DNA from: Mangrovicoccus algicola
GTDB taxonomy: Bacteria > Pseudomonadota > Alphaproteobacteria > Rhodobacterales > Rhodobacteraceae
Length of the DNA stretch: 64,000 bases
Assembly (NCBI RefSeq): GCF_014903745.1
Contig: NZ_JACVXA010000004.1
Coordinates: 1 to 64,000 of the forward strand
Direction: 5' to 3'
Made by a program: the position numbers and the translations under genes. The notes beneath the pieces are model-generated. The model was not told the DNA's origin and did not search any database. It saw nothing but the letters and a program-made list of their open reading frames with translations. This document shows, one piece after another, positions 42,838 to 53,641 of the stretch; within the stretch, counting starts at the first letter, position 1; every line of letters begins with the position of its first letter.

Positions 42838-42864
42838 GTTAACCTATACTGACGTAAGGTTAAC
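42838..42864. promoter_or_regulatory. Inverted repeat upstream of the second sorting-tail gene
   Basis: GTTAACCT (42838-42845) and AGGTTAAC (42857-42864) form a perfect 8-bp dyad with an 11-base spacer, 22 bases upstream of the ATG at 42816. The position suits an operator at or near the promoter. Confidence 0.4.
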
Positions 42865-42937
42865 ACATGCCGGGCCCGCGGTGTAGCCGGGCGCGGGTCG
42901 GGAATAGCCCCGTTTCCTCCGATGCGGGCGGTGCGGC

Positions 42938-45733
42938 CTAATGCGCCTCCGCCCAGCTCTGCCCCCGGCCTGCATCGACGATGAGCGGCACGGCCAGGTC
43001 CACGGCGGGCATCGATGCGCCCTCCATCACGTCGCGGACCCGGCCGATGGTCTCGTCGACGGCGCCTTCCTCCACCTCGAAGATCAGTTCGTCATGCACC
43101 TGCAGCAGCATCCTGGCGGGCAGGCCCTCGATGGCGGCGGGCATGCGGATCATCGCGCGGCGGATCACGTCGGCGGCCGTGCCCTGGATCGGTGCGTTGA
43201 TCGCGGCGCGGCTGGCGAAGCCGGCCTGCGGCCCCTTGGCGTTGATCTCGGGCGTGTGGATCTTGCGCCCGAACAGCGTCTGGACATAGCCGTGTTCCTT
43301 CGCGAAGGCCTTGGTCGCGTCCATGTAGTCGCGGATGCCGGGGAAGCGTTCGAAATAGCGGTCGATGAATCCCTGCGCCTCGGCGCGCGGGATGCGCAGG
43401 TTGCGCGCCAGCCCGAAGCCCGAAATGCCGTAGATCACGCCGAAATTGATCGCCTTGGCCTGGCGCCGGATTTCCGGCGTCATCTGCTCCAGCGGCACGT
43501 TGAACATCTCCGACGCGGTGGCGGCATGGATGTCCTGGCCGTCGCGGAACGCCTCCTTCAGCGCCTCGATCCCGGCGATATGGGCGAGGATGCGCAGCTC
43601 GATCTGGCTATAGTCGAGCGAGACCAGCACATGGCCCGGCTCCGGCACGAAGGCCTCGCGGATGCGGCGGCCCTCCTCCGAACGCACGGGGATGTTCTGC
43701 AGGTTCGGCTCGGTCGAGGCCAGCCGCCCGGTATTGGCCCCCGCGATTGAATAGGAGGTGTGGACCCGGCCCGTCTCCTTGTTGATATGGTCCTGCAGCG
43801 CGTCCGTATAGGTCGATTTCAGCTTGGAAAGCTGGCGCCAGTCCAGCACGCGGGCGGGCAGGTCATGTTCGGTCGCCAGGTCCTCCAGCACGTCGGCGGG
43901 GGTGGACCAGGCGCCGGTCTTGCCCTTTTTGCCGCCGGGCAGGGACATCTTGTCGAACAGGATCTCGCCCAGCTGCTTGGGCGAGCCCACGTTGAAGCTC
44001 TCGCCGGCCAGCTCGTGGATCTCGGCCTCCAGCCCGGCCATCTTCTGGGCGAAGGCATTGGACATGCGCGAAAGCACGTCGCGGTCGACCTTGATGCCCG
44101 AACGTTCCATCTGCGCCAGCACGGGCACGAGCGGGCGTTCCAGCGTCTCGTAGACGGTCGTGACCTTGGCCTTGTGCAGCCCCGGTTTCAGCGCGTGCCA
44201 CAGCCGCAGGGTGATGTCGGCATCCTCGGCGGCATAGGGCACGGCCTTCTCCAGCGGCACCCGGTCGAAGGTGATCGCCGATTTGCCCGAGCCCAGCAGC
44301 GGCTTGATCGGGATCGGCACATGGCCCAGATACCGTTCCGACAGCGTGTCCATGCCATGCCCGTGCAGCCCGCCATGCTGGGCATAGCTCATCAGCATCG
44401 TGTCGTCGATCGGTGCGACCGCGATGCCGTAGCGGGCCAGGATCTTCATGTCGTATTTCATGTTCTGGCCGATCTTGAGGATCTGCGGATCCTCCAGCAT
44501 CGGCTTGAGCATCTCCAGCGCCTCGCCCAGCGGCATCTGCCCGGGCGCCAGGTCGTTGCCGCCGAACAGCCCGCCATCGGAGGCCTCGGCCTTGTGGGTC
44601 AACGGGATATAGCAGGCGCGGCCTTCCTCGACGGCCAGCGAGACGCCGACGAGTTCGGCCACCATCTCGTTGAGGCCGGTGGTCTCGGTATCCACGGCCA
44701 CCCAGCCGCGGGCATAGGCCAGGTCGATCCAGCGCTGCAGCGCGGCGGCATCGCCCACGGTCTCGTATTTCTCCGCGTCGAAGGGCTGGTCCTCGGCGGG
44801 GGCCGGAGCCTCGGTGGCGGCAGGCTGCGGCGCGGCCGGGGCTTCGGCGCCCAGCTTGTCGGCGACGCGCTTGGTCAACGTGCGGAATTCCATCGCGTTC
44901 AGGAAGCCGATCAGCGCCTCCGCCTCGGGGTCGCGCACCTCGAGGCTCTCCAGCGTGAAATCCAGCTCCATGCCGCAATCAAGCTGCACCAGCTGTTTCG
45001 AGATGCGGATCTGCTCGGCATGCTCGATCAGGGTCTGGCGGCGCTTGGGCTGCTTGATCTCGGCAGCGCGGGACAGCAGCGTTTCCAGATCGCCATATTC
45101 GTTGATCAGCTGCGCGGCCGTCTTGATGCCGATGCCGGGCGCGCCGGGCACGTTGTCGACACTGTCGCCCGCCAGCGCCTGCACGTCCACGACCCGCTCG
45201 GGCGGCACGCCGAATTTCGCGGCCACGCCGTCGCTGTCGATGCGCAGGTTCTTCATCGCGTCCAGCATCTCGACCCCGTCGCCGACCAGCTGCATCAGGT
45301 CCTTGTCCGACGAGATGATGGTGACGCGGCCGCCCGCCTCGCGCGCGCGGCAGGCCAGCGTCGCGATGATGTCATCGGCCTCGTAGCCCTCGATTTCGTG
45401 GCAGGCGATGTTGAAGGCCCGCGTCGCCTCGCGGGTCAGCGGGAATTGCGGCACCAGGTCCTCGGGGGCAGGGGGACGGTTGGCCTTGTACTTGTCGTAG
45501 AGGTCGTTGCGGAAGGACTTGCCCGAATGGTCGAAGATCACCGCCGCATGGGTCGGCGCATCGGGGCCCGCATTGTCCTCGACATATTTGTAGAGCATGT
45601 TGCAGAACCCCGCGACCGCCCCCACCGGCAGCCCGTCGGATTTCCGCGTCAGCGGCGGCAGGGCATGATAGGCCCGGAAGATGAAGGCCGACCCGTCGAT
45701 CAGATGGAGGTGATGTCCCTTGCCGAAACCCAT
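42938..45733 (-). CDS. polA: DNA polymerase I
   Basis: PolA fills gaps in lagging-strand synthesis and repair. The 931-residue protein has all three regions. The 5'-3' exonuclease is in residues 1 to about 290 (HLIDGSAFIFRAYHALPP, ADDIIATLA). The 3'-5' exonuclease has VAVDTETTGLNE. The polymerase has YSQIELRILAHIAG, AKAINFGVIYGISGFGLA and LQVHDELIFE. Length matches the family and the active-site aspartates are present. The start gives the expected N-terminal order. Confidence 0.98.
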   Translation of the reverse strand: MGFGKGHHLHLIDGSAFIFRAYHALPPLTRKSDGLPVGAVAGFCNMLYKYVEDNAGPDAPTHAAVIFDHSGKSFRNDLYDKYKANRPPAPEDLVPQFPLTREATRAFNIACHEIEGYEADDIIATLACRAREAGGRVTIISSDKDLMQLVGDGVEMLDAMKNLRIDSDGVAAKFGVPPERVVDVQALAGDSVDNVPGAPGIGIKTAAQLINEYGDLETLLSRAAEIKQPKRRQTLIEHAEQIRISKQLVQLDCGMELDFTLESLEVRDPEAEALIGFLNAMEFRTLTKRVADKLGAEAPAAPQPAATEAPAPAEDQPFDAEKYETVGDAAALQRWIDLAYARGWVAVDTETTGLNEMVAELVGVSLAVEEGRACYIPLTHKAEASDGGLFGGNDLAPGQMPLGEALEMLKPMLEDPQILKIGQNMKYDMKILARYGIAVAPIDDTMLMSYAQHGGLHGHGMDTLSERYLGHVPIPIKPLLGSGKSAITFDRVPLEKAVPYAAEDADITLRLWHALKPGLHKAKVTTVYETLERPLVPVLAQMERSGIKVDRDVLSRMSNAFAQKMAGLEAEIHELAGESFNVGSPKQLGEILFDKMSLPGGKKGKTGAWSTPADVLEDLATEHDLPARVLDWRQLSKLKSTYTDALQDHINKETGRVHTSYSIAGANTGRLASTEPNLQNIPVRSEEGRRIREAFVPEPGHVLVSLDYSQIELRILAHIAGIEALKEAFRDGQDIHAATASEMFNVPLEQMTPEIRRQAKAINFGVIYGISGFGLARNLRIPRAEAQGFIDRYFERFPGIRDYMDATKAFAKEHGYVQTLFGRKIHTPEINAKGPQAGFASRAAINAPIQGTAADVIRRAMIRMPAAIEGLPARMLLQVHDELIFEVEEGAVDETIGRVRDVMEGASMPAVDLAVPLIVDAGRGQSWAEAH

Positions 45734-45808
45734 GTCGCGCGTCCCTTGCTGCTGCCGCCCCTACCTAGAAGAGCTGCCGGCGCGGTGAAAGGGAAAATCG
45801 GGCAGCGC

Positions 45809-46393
45809 TCAGGACAGCGCCTCGGCCGGGGCCAGCGCGAAGAATGCCCCGCCTGAACGGATGCCGAACCATGCGCCCTCGATCTCGCCCAGATCGACCA
45901 GCCGGTAGAAGCTCTTGCGGTCGATGCGCGCCTCCAGCCCGGCGCGGACATGCAGGTAGGGCGCGGGGTCTGCGTCCGCGCCGGTCTCCATGCGGATCGC
46001 GTGACCGGGCCCCGCCGCGACCTCCTCGCCGGTATTGGTGACGAAGGTCAGGACCCGGTCCGCCCCGTCCCCCGCGACCGCGAAATCGACGGCCAGGAAG
46101 GGCACGTCCTCGACGGTGATGCCGACCTTCTCCGCGGGGGTGACCAGGAAATAGGCGTCGCCTTCGCGTTTCAGCACCGAGGCAAAGAGCCGGACCATGG
46201 CCGGCCGGGCGATGGGCGAACCCTGGTAGAACCAAGTGCCGTCGCGGGCGATGCGCATGTCCAGGTCGCCGCAGAAGGGCGGGTCCCACAGATGCACGGG
46301 CGCCGGTCCGCGCCCGGCCACGGCCCCCGCCGCGGCGATCAGGGCGCTGGCATCGGGTCTCACGATGTTTTGTGCGTTTTCGTCTTTTGTCAT
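45809..46393 (-). CDS. DUF1285-family protein
   Basis: The 194-residue protein has the DUF1285 pattern: VHLWDPPFCGDLDMRIARDGTWFYQGSPIARPAMVRLFA early, and then EGDAYFLVTPAEKVGITVEDVPFLAVDF. It is cytoplasmic with no membrane helix. Family function is unknown. It is divergent from the MoxR operon with only 60 bases between the starts. Confidence 0.92.
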   Translation of the reverse strand: MTKDENAQNIVRPDASALIAAAGAVAGRGPAPVHLWDPPFCGDLDMRIARDGTWFYQGSPIARPAMVRLFASVLKREGDAYFLVTPAEKVGITVEDVPFLAVDFAVAGDGADRVLTFVTNTGEEVAAGPGHAIRMETGADADPAPYLHVRAGLEARIDRKSFYRLVDLGEIEGAWFGIRSGGAFFALAPAEALS

Positions 46394-46453
46394 TTGAAAC
46401 TGCCCGGAGACGTGGCTCTATGATGGAACCATAGCCCGCAATAGGAGAAAATC

Positions 46454-47457
<1,004 letters not shown>

Positions 47458-47461
<4 letters not shown>

Positions 47462-47523
47462 CCGATCCCGGCCGGAATACCGCCCCGCTTTCCAGCGCGT
47501 GCCCCGCCGAGGCGACGCCGTGA
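47458..47523 (+). CDS. Possible 21-codon minicistron between moxR and DUF58 gene
   Basis: An ATG overlaps the MoxR stop (ATGA at 47458-47461), and the frame ends TGA overlapping the GTG start of the DUF58 gene (GTGA). It would encode MTDPGRNTAPLSSACPAEATP. It may couple translation of the two genes. Alternatively it is the original N-terminus of the DUF58 protein cut off by a frameshift. Confidence 0.3.
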
Positions 47524-48392
47524 TCCGCAGCCCGGCCGATCTGCGCCGCGAGGCGCATGGGCTGTCCGGGGCGCTACCGCCGCTTCTGGCGGATGCCGAA
47601 CATCTGGCCTCGAACATGCTCCTGGGCGCGCATGGCCGCCGCCGCCCGGGCACGGGCGAGGAATTCTGGCAGTACCGCCCGGCCCAGGCCACCGACGAGG
47701 CGCGGCTGATCGACTGGCGCCGCTCGGCCCGGTCGGACCAGTCCTTCATCCGGGACCGCGAATGGCAGGCCAGCCAGACCGTCCTGCTGTGGGTCGATGC
47801 TGCCCAGTCGATGGGCTTCGCCTCGCGCGGCATGCCGCCCAAGGCGGATCGCGCCCGGGCCCTCGCCCTGGCAGTGGCGATCCTGCTGCTGCGCGGGGGC
47901 GAACGCGTGGGGCTTGCCGGGCTCGAGGTGCCGCCCCGCAGCGGCGGCATCCAGCTGCTGCGCCTGGCGGAGGGGCTGCTGGCGGGGCAGGGCGGCGATT
48001 ACGGCGCGCCCGACATCCGCGGGATGATGGCCAAATCCCGCGCGCTCTTCGTTTCGGATTTCATGGGGCCTTTCGAACCGGTCGAAACGGCGCTGACCCG
48101 GGCGGCGGATCGCGGGGTGCGCGGGGCGCTCCTGCAGGTGCTCGATCCCGAGGAGGAGGCCTTTCCCTTCGGCGGGCGCACCGTCTTCGAGAGCATGGGC
48201 GGCGGGGTCACGCATGAGACCCTGCAGGCGGCGGATCTGCGGGCGCGCTATCTGGACCGGCTGGCCGAGCGCAAGGCGCGGCTTTCCGACCTGGCGCGGT
48301 TGACCGGCTGGCAATTCGACTGCCACCATACCGCCCAGAGCGCGCAATCGGCGCTCTTGTGGCTTTACGGCGCGATGGAGAAGACCCGCTGA
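47520..48392 (+). CDS. DUF58-domain protein
   Basis: The 290-residue protein has the DUF58 signature in RRPGTGEEFWQYRPAQATDEARLIDWRRSARSD and a MIDAS-like VLLWVDAAQSM where the first Asp of the von Willebrand-type site lies. DUF58 proteins are partners of MoxR ATPases. I use GTG 47520 as the start because it fits the family N-terminus and a GAGGCG lies upstream; GTG 47499 is an alternative. Its stop overlaps the next start as TGATG. Confidence 0.93.
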   Translation: MIRSPADLRREAHGLSGALPPLLADAEHLASNMLLGAHGRRRPGTGEEFWQYRPAQATDEARLIDWRRSARSDQSFIRDREWQASQTVLLWVDAAQSMGFASRGMPPKADRARALALAVAILLLRGGERVGLAGLEVPPRSGGIQLLRLAEGLLAGQGGDYGAPDIRGMMAKSRALFVSDFMGPFEPVETALTRAADRGVRGALLQVLDPEEEAFPFGGRTVFESMGGGVTHETLQAADLRARYLDRLAERKARLSDLARLTGWQFDCHHTAQSAQSALLWLYGAMEKTR

Positions 48393-51175
48393 TGCTGACC
48401 CTCGGCCCCCTGGGATTCACCGCCCCGGCGCTCCTACTTGCGCTCCTGGCGCTGCCGCTGCTGTGGCTGGTGCTGCGCGCGGTGCCGCCCGCGCCGGTGC
48501 GCCGCCGTTTCCCGGGGGTGGCGCTGCTGCTGGGGCTGGATGACCGGCAGAGCCAGACCGACCGCACGCCCTGGTGGCTGCTGCTGCTGCGCCTGGCGGC
48601 GGTGGCGCTGGTGATCCTGGGCTTTGCCGGGCCGGTGCTGAACCCCGCCCAGGGCGGCGGCGGCGGCGGCCCGGTCCTGGTGCTGCTGGACGGGACCTGG
48701 GCGGATGCCGGGGACTGGGCGCGGCGCATCGACCGCGCCGAGGCTGCGCTGACAGAGGCCGCGCGCGACGGCCGCCCGGCGGCGGTCGCGGTGCTGAGCG
48801 ATCCCGGGGCGGCGGCACCGGCCTTCCAGGCGGCGGAGGCCTGGCTGGAACGGCTTCCCGCGCTGGTTCCCGCCCCCTGGGAGCCCGATCCCGAGGCGGT
48901 CGCGGACTGGGCGGGGGCACTGCCGGAGGGGGCGTTCGACACGCTCTGGCTGTCGGACGGGCTGGCGCGCGACGGCCGCGACGCGCTTCTGGCGGCGCTG
49001 GAGGATCACGGCGCGGTGCGGGTCTTCGAAGGGCCCCGCCCGGTGCTGGCGCTGCGTCCGGCGCGCTACGAGGAGGGCGCGATCGTGCTGGAGGCGATCC
49101 GCGCCCGCGCGGAGGGCGCGCAGGATGTCGCCGTCGATGTGCGCGGCCGCGACCCGGCCGGGACCGAGCAGGTGCTGGCCCGCGCCGAAGGCAGCTTCGC
49201 GCCCGGGGCGCAGCAGGCGGAGATCCGGCTGAGCCTGCCTGCCGAGCTGCGCAATCGCGTCACGCGGTTCGAGATCGCCGGGCTGCGCTCGGCCGGGGCG
49301 GTCAGCCTGGCCGATGACGGGCTGCGCCGCCGCGAGATCGGGCTGCTGTCGGGGCAGGGCGACGGCGAGGGGTTCGAGCTGCTTTCGCCGCTGCACTACC
49401 TGCGCCAGGCGCTGGCCCCCGATGCGGATCTCATCGAGTCGGACCTGTCCGACATGCTTCTGGCCAATCCCGACGTGCTGATCCTGGCCGATGTCGCGCG
49501 GCTCTCCCCGGCGGAGGAGACGGCGATCCGCGACTGGGTGGAGGCGGGCGGGATGCTGCTGCGCTTTGCCGGGCCGCGGCTGGCCGCCTCGGATGTCAGC
49601 CGCGCCGAGGAGGACCCGCTGATGCCGGTGCGGCTGCGCGAGGGCGGCCGGTCGGTCGGCGGCGCGATGAGCTGGGGCGCGCCCAAGACGCTGATGCCCT
49701 TCGAGGCCGGGTCGCCCTTTGCCGGGCTTGCCATCCCCGGGGAGGTCGCCGTGACGGCGCAGGTGCTGGCCCAGCCCGATCCCGACCTGGCGGAGCGCAC
49801 CATCGCCGCGCTGCAGGACGGCACGCCCCTGGTGACGCGCAAGCCCCTGGGCGAGGGGCAGGTGGTGCTGTTCCACGTCACCGCCAATGCCGAATGGTCG
49901 TCGCTGCCGCTGTCGGGCCTGTTCATGTCGATGCTGGAACGGCTGTCGGTCGCGGCGGGGGCCGAACGCCCGGCGCCCGAGGCGCTGGCGGGCACCACCT
50001 GGGTGCCCGAGGATGTGCTGGACGGGTTCGGCACGGCCAGCGAGGCGGGCACCATGGCGGGCGTTCCGGGCGAGCGGCTTGCGGCCGGGCGGCCCGCCCC
50101 CGACATGCCGCCCGGCCTCTATGCCGGGGAGGACCGCCGCCTGGCGCTGAACGTCATCGGGTCTGATACCGTGCTGGTCCCCGCGGCCTGGCCCGACCGC
50201 ATCCCCGTCGAGGGGCTGGAGATCCGGCAGGAGACGCCGCTGAAGGGCGCCGTGCTGATGGCGGCGCTGCTGCTGCTTCTGGCCGATCTGCTGGCTTCGA
50301 TGGCGTTGTCGGGCAAGCTGCCGCGTCCGCGCCGGAGCGCGGGTCCGGCGGCGGCGATCCTGCTGGCGGGCGCGGTGGCGCTGGCCCCGCCGCAGGCGCG
50401 GGCGCAGGAGGCGCAGGCCGATGCCCGGGCGGTGGCGGCGACCTCGGAGGTGACGCTGGCCTATGTGCGCAGCTCCGATCCGCAGGTCGACGAGATCACC
50501 CGTGCCGGGCTGGCCGGGCTGTCGGATGTGCTTTACGCGCGCACCTCGATCGAACCGGCCGACCCGACCGAGATCGACATCGAGACCGACGAGCTGAGCT
50601 TCTTCCCGCTGATCTACTGGGCGGTCACCGCCGATCAGCCGCTGCCCTCGGCAGAGGCCTATGGACGTCTGAACCGCTACCTGCGCACCGGCGGCATGAT
50701 CGTCTTCGACACGCGCGATGCCGATGTCGCGGGCTTCGGCGGCACTACCCCCGAGGGCCGCCGCCTGCAGGAGATCGCCGCCGGGCTGGACATCCCGCCG
50801 CTGGAGCCGGTGCCGCAGGATCATGTCCTGACCCGCGCCTTCTACCTGCTGCAGGATTTCCCCGGCCGCTATGCCGGCCGCGAGGTCTGGGTGGAGGCGG
50901 CGCCGCCGGATGCAAGCGCGGTGGAGGGCATGCCCTTCCGCGACCTCAATGACGGGGTGACGCCGGTGGTGATCGGCGGCAATGACTGGGCCGGGGCCTG
51001 GGCCACCGACGAGGCCCGCCGCCCGATGCTGCGCGTGGGCTCGGGGCTGGGCGGCGAGCGCCAGCGCGAGGTCGCCTATCGCTTCGGGGTCAACCTGGTG
51101 ATGCATGTGCTGACCGGCAACTACAAATCCGACCAGGTCCATGTGCCGGCCCTGCTCGACCGGCTGGGGAACTGA
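48392..51175 (+). CDS. Membrane protein with BatA-like N-terminus and DUF4159 C-terminus
   Basis: The 927-residue protein starts with a BatA-type segment of two membrane helices (LALLALPLLWLVLRAVPP and a helix near residues 66-84). A large middle region with VWA-like and glutamine-amidotransferase-like folds follows. A third membrane helix lies around residue 630-650 (AVLMAALLLLLADLLASMAL) and a periplasmic DUF4159 domain (EVTLAYVRSSDPQVDEITRAGLAGLSDVLYART) completes it. It overlaps the DUF58 gene by TGATG. Domain names are by pattern; the biological substrate of the MoxR system is unknown. Confidence 0.9.
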   Translation: MLTLGPLGFTAPALLLALLALPLLWLVLRAVPPAPVRRRFPGVALLLGLDDRQSQTDRTPWWLLLLRLAAVALVILGFAGPVLNPAQGGGGGGPVLVLLDGTWADAGDWARRIDRAEAALTEAARDGRPAAVAVLSDPGAAAPAFQAAEAWLERLPALVPAPWEPDPEAVADWAGALPEGAFDTLWLSDGLARDGRDALLAALEDHGAVRVFEGPRPVLALRPARYEEGAIVLEAIRARAEGAQDVAVDVRGRDPAGTEQVLARAEGSFAPGAQQAEIRLSLPAELRNRVTRFEIAGLRSAGAVSLADDGLRRREIGLLSGQGDGEGFELLSPLHYLRQALAPDADLIESDLSDMLLANPDVLILADVARLSPAEETAIRDWVEAGGMLLRFAGPRLAASDVSRAEEDPLMPVRLREGGRSVGGAMSWGAPKTLMPFEAGSPFAGLAIPGEVAVTAQVLAQPDPDLAERTIAALQDGTPLVTRKPLGEGQVVLFHVTANAEWSSLPLSGLFMSMLERLSVAAGAERPAPEALAGTTWVPEDVLDGFGTASEAGTMAGVPGERLAAGRPAPDMPPGLYAGEDRRLALNVIGSDTVLVPAAWPDRIPVEGLEIRQETPLKGAVLMAALLLLLADLLASMALSGKLPRPRRSAGPAAAILLAGAVALAPPQARAQEAQADARAVAATSEVTLAYVRSSDPQVDEITRAGLAGLSDVLYARTSIEPADPTEIDIETDELSFFPLIYWAVTADQPLPSAEAYGRLNRYLRTGGMIVFDTRDADVAGFGGTTPEGRRLQEIAAGLDIPPLEPVPQDHVLTRAFYLLQDFPGRYAGREVWVEAAPPDASAVEGMPFRDLNDGVTPVVIGGNDWAGAWATDEARRPMLRVGSGLGGERQREVAYRFGVNLVMHVLTGNYKSDQVHVPALLDRLGN

Positions 51176-51178
51176 GCC

Positions 51179-53272
51179 ATGACCGACCAGATCATCCTCG
51201 CGCCGCTGGTGCCCGTCCTGGTGCTCTGGATCCTGGGCGGGATCGCCGCCGGGCTGGTGATCTTCGCGGCGGTGTTCCGGCTGTCGGGCTGGTGGCTGCG
51301 CGCGCTGGCGGCGGTCGCGCTTCTGGCGGCGGCGGCCAATCCCTCGCTGCAGCAGGAGGACCGCCGGGCGCTGTCGGATATCGTGATCGCGCTGATCGAC
51401 GAGACGGCCAGCCAGCAGCTTTCGGACCGCGCCGCCCAGAGCGCGGCGGCGCTGGAGGGCCTGCGCGCCGAGATTGCCGCCCGCCCCGATACCGAATTGC
51501 GCGAGATCCGCCTGCTCGACGGGGCGGGGGATGCCGGCACGCTGGCGATGCAGGCGCTGACCGAGGCGCTGGCGGAGGAGCCGCGCGCGCGCATCGCGGG
51601 GGTGGTGCTGATTTCGGACGGGCAGATCCACGACATGGACCGGATGCCCGCCGTCCCGGCGCCGGTTCACCTGCTGCAGACCGGCCATGCGGCCGACTGG
51701 GACCGCCGGCTGATCGTCAGGAACGCCCCCGCCTTCGCCATCCTCGGCGAGGAATTCCACCTGACGCTGCGGATCGAGGACCAGGGCCGGGTGCCCCCGG
51801 GGCTGGGCGGGACCGCCACGCTCTCGCTGTCGCTCGATGGCGGCGAGCCGCAAAGCTACCGCGTGCCGGTCGGCCAGGATATCGATCTGCCCGTGGTGCT
51901 GCCGCATGGGGGGATGAACGTGATCCAGTTCACCCTGGAGACCAGCCCCGGGGAACTCACCGACCGCAACAATGCCGCCGTCCTGCAGATCAACGGCGTC
52001 CGGGACCGGCTGCGCGTGCTGCTGGTCTCGGGCGAGCCCCATGCGGGCGAACGCACCTGGCGCAACCTGCTGAAATCCGACAGCTCGGTCGACCTGGTGC
52101 ATTTCACGATCCTCAGGCCGCCGGAAAAGCAGGACGGCGTGCCGGTCACGGAACTGTCGCTGATCGCCTTCCCGACGCGGGAACTCTTCCTGGAGAAGAT
52201 CGACGAATTCGACCTGATCATCTTCGACCGCTACAAGCGGCGCGGCATCCTGCCGGTGATCTATCTCGACAATATCCGCCAATACGTGATGGATGGCGGC
52301 GCGGTGCTGGTCGCGGCCGGGCCCGATTTCGCCGGGGCCGCCTCCATCTACCGCTCGCCCTTGGCCGAGATCATCCCGGCCGAACCCACGGCGCGGGTCT
52401 ATGAACAGGGCTACCTGCCGCAGCTGACCGATCTGGGCCGCCGCCACCCGGTGACCGAGGGGCTGGATGCCTGGGGCGCGGAGGCGGCGCAGCCGGGGAC
52501 GGCGGGGCCGCATTGGGGGCGCTGGTTCCGGATGATCGACCTGGCGCCGAAATCGGGCGAGACGGTGATGTCGGGCCCCGAGGACAAGCCCCTGCTGGTG
52601 CTCGACCGGATGGGCGAGGGGCGCGTCGCGCTGCTGGCCTCGGACCAGGCCTGGCTGTGGGATCGCGGCTTCGAGGGGGGAGGTCCGCAGCTGGAGCTGC
52701 TGCGGCGGCTGGCCCACTGGATGATGAAGGAGCCCGAACTGGAGGAGGAGGCGCTCTGGGCCGAGGCGGAGGGTCAGTCGATGACCGTCATCCGCCGCAC
52801 CCTGGCCGACACCGCCGCGGAGATGACGGTGACCGGCCCGGACGGGCGGAACTGGCAGCTGACGCCGCAGGAGGTCAGCCCGGGGCGGTTCGAGGCGGAG
52901 CTGGAGGCGCCGGGGATCGGCCTCTACCGCATCACCGACGGCACGATGGATGCGGTGATCGCGCTGGGGCCCTCGGCGCCGCGGGAATTCGAGCAGACGA
53001 TCGCCACGGGCGAAGCCGTGGCGCCTCTGGTCGGGGCGATGCGCGGCGGCGTGATGCCGCTGGAAGAGGGGATGCCCGACCTGCGCGCGGTGGGTCCGGG
53101 GCGGCCTGCCGCCGGGCGGGGCTGGATCGGGATCACCCCGCGCGAGGCCTATGTGACCGCCGATCTGCGGATTGCGCCGCTGCTGCCCTCCTGGGCCTTC
53201 CTGGCCCTGGCCGCGGCGCTGATCACCGGCGCCTGGCTGCTCGAGGGACGCCGCCGCCGCCCGGCCGCCTGA
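51179..53272 (+). CDS. Large membrane protein of the MoxR operon, amidotransferase-like fold
   Basis: The 697-residue protein has two N-terminal membrane helices (about 5-25 and 35-52), a large periplasmic region and one C-terminal membrane helix (SWAFLALAAALITGAWLLEG). The region VLLVSGEPHAGERTWRNLLK and FDLIIFDRYKRRGILPVIYLDNIRQYVMDGGAVLVAAGPDF resembles the class I amidotransferase-like fold often found in this operon, without an evident catalytic cysteine. It follows the DUF4159 gene by three bases and ends the operon. Role unknown. Confidence 0.88.
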   Translation: MTDQIILAPLVPVLVLWILGGIAAGLVIFAAVFRLSGWWLRALAAVALLAAAANPSLQQEDRRALSDIVIALIDETASQQLSDRAAQSAAALEGLRAEIAARPDTELREIRLLDGAGDAGTLAMQALTEALAEEPRARIAGVVLISDGQIHDMDRMPAVPAPVHLLQTGHAADWDRRLIVRNAPAFAILGEEFHLTLRIEDQGRVPPGLGGTATLSLSLDGGEPQSYRVPVGQDIDLPVVLPHGGMNVIQFTLETSPGELTDRNNAAVLQINGVRDRLRVLLVSGEPHAGERTWRNLLKSDSSVDLVHFTILRPPEKQDGVPVTELSLIAFPTRELFLEKIDEFDLIIFDRYKRRGILPVIYLDNIRQYVMDGGAVLVAAGPDFAGAASIYRSPLAEIIPAEPTARVYEQGYLPQLTDLGRRHPVTEGLDAWGAEAAQPGTAGPHWGRWFRMIDLAPKSGETVMSGPEDKPLLVLDRMGEGRVALLASDQAWLWDRGFEGGGPQLELLRRLAHWMMKEPELEEEALWAEAEGQSMTVIRRTLADTAAEMTVTGPDGRNWQLTPQEVSPGRFEAELEAPGIGLYRITDGTMDAVIALGPSAPREFEQTIATGEAVAPLVGAMRGGVMPLEEGMPDLRAVGPGRPAAGRGWIGITPREAYVTADLRIAPLLPSWAFLALAAALITGAWLLEGRRRRPAA

Positions 53273-53579
53273 GCCGGTCCCGCGCCGGGGAGGAGGCTTG
53301 GGGGGCGGGGGCGCAGGAACTGACCTGCCCCCCCTGAAGGCTCCGCGGTTCGCGCCTGGCCTGTTCTCCGGGCCGGGAGACAGGAGAGGCCTGCGGGAGA
53401 TCCTGCGCTTCCGGCCCCCGGTGCAAGGCGGAGAGCCGTGGACCCGGGCCGGGACAGGGAAGAGCTGCAGCCAGCGTCTTGCCTGCGCCCCGGCCGGGAT
53501 CGATCCGCGTGTCTCTCGACGTGGTTCGACCAGGCCCGCTGAACCAGAGGTGTTCGTTGGATTTCGGACCGGGTGCTAG
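53273..53579. other. Gap after the MoxR operon, before IS copy 2
   Basis: This 307-bp GC-rich stretch has no credible gene. It holds one terminator-like dyad, GGGGGGC (53300-53306) with GCCCCCC (53327-53333), without a T-run. It ends at the CTAG target of the second IS element. Confidence 0.5.
53300..53333 (+). terminator. Possible terminator of the MoxR operon
   Basis: GGGGGGC and GCCCCCC, seven pairs with a 20-base loop, 28 bases after the operon's last stop. No T-run, so Rho-dependent or processing function is as likely. Confidence 0.35.
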
Positions 53580-53641
53580 GCTGAGGACCCATTGATCTCA
53601 GCGGAAGGGCATGATTCACCGCGTGAAAACTGAGCGGTGAT

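Noticed and set aside
48434-52717. 1427-codon open frame on the minus strand opposite the MoxR operon
   Set aside because: It is a GC-driven shadow of real plus-strand genes with clear domains; its product is Arg/Gln/His-rich and has no motif.
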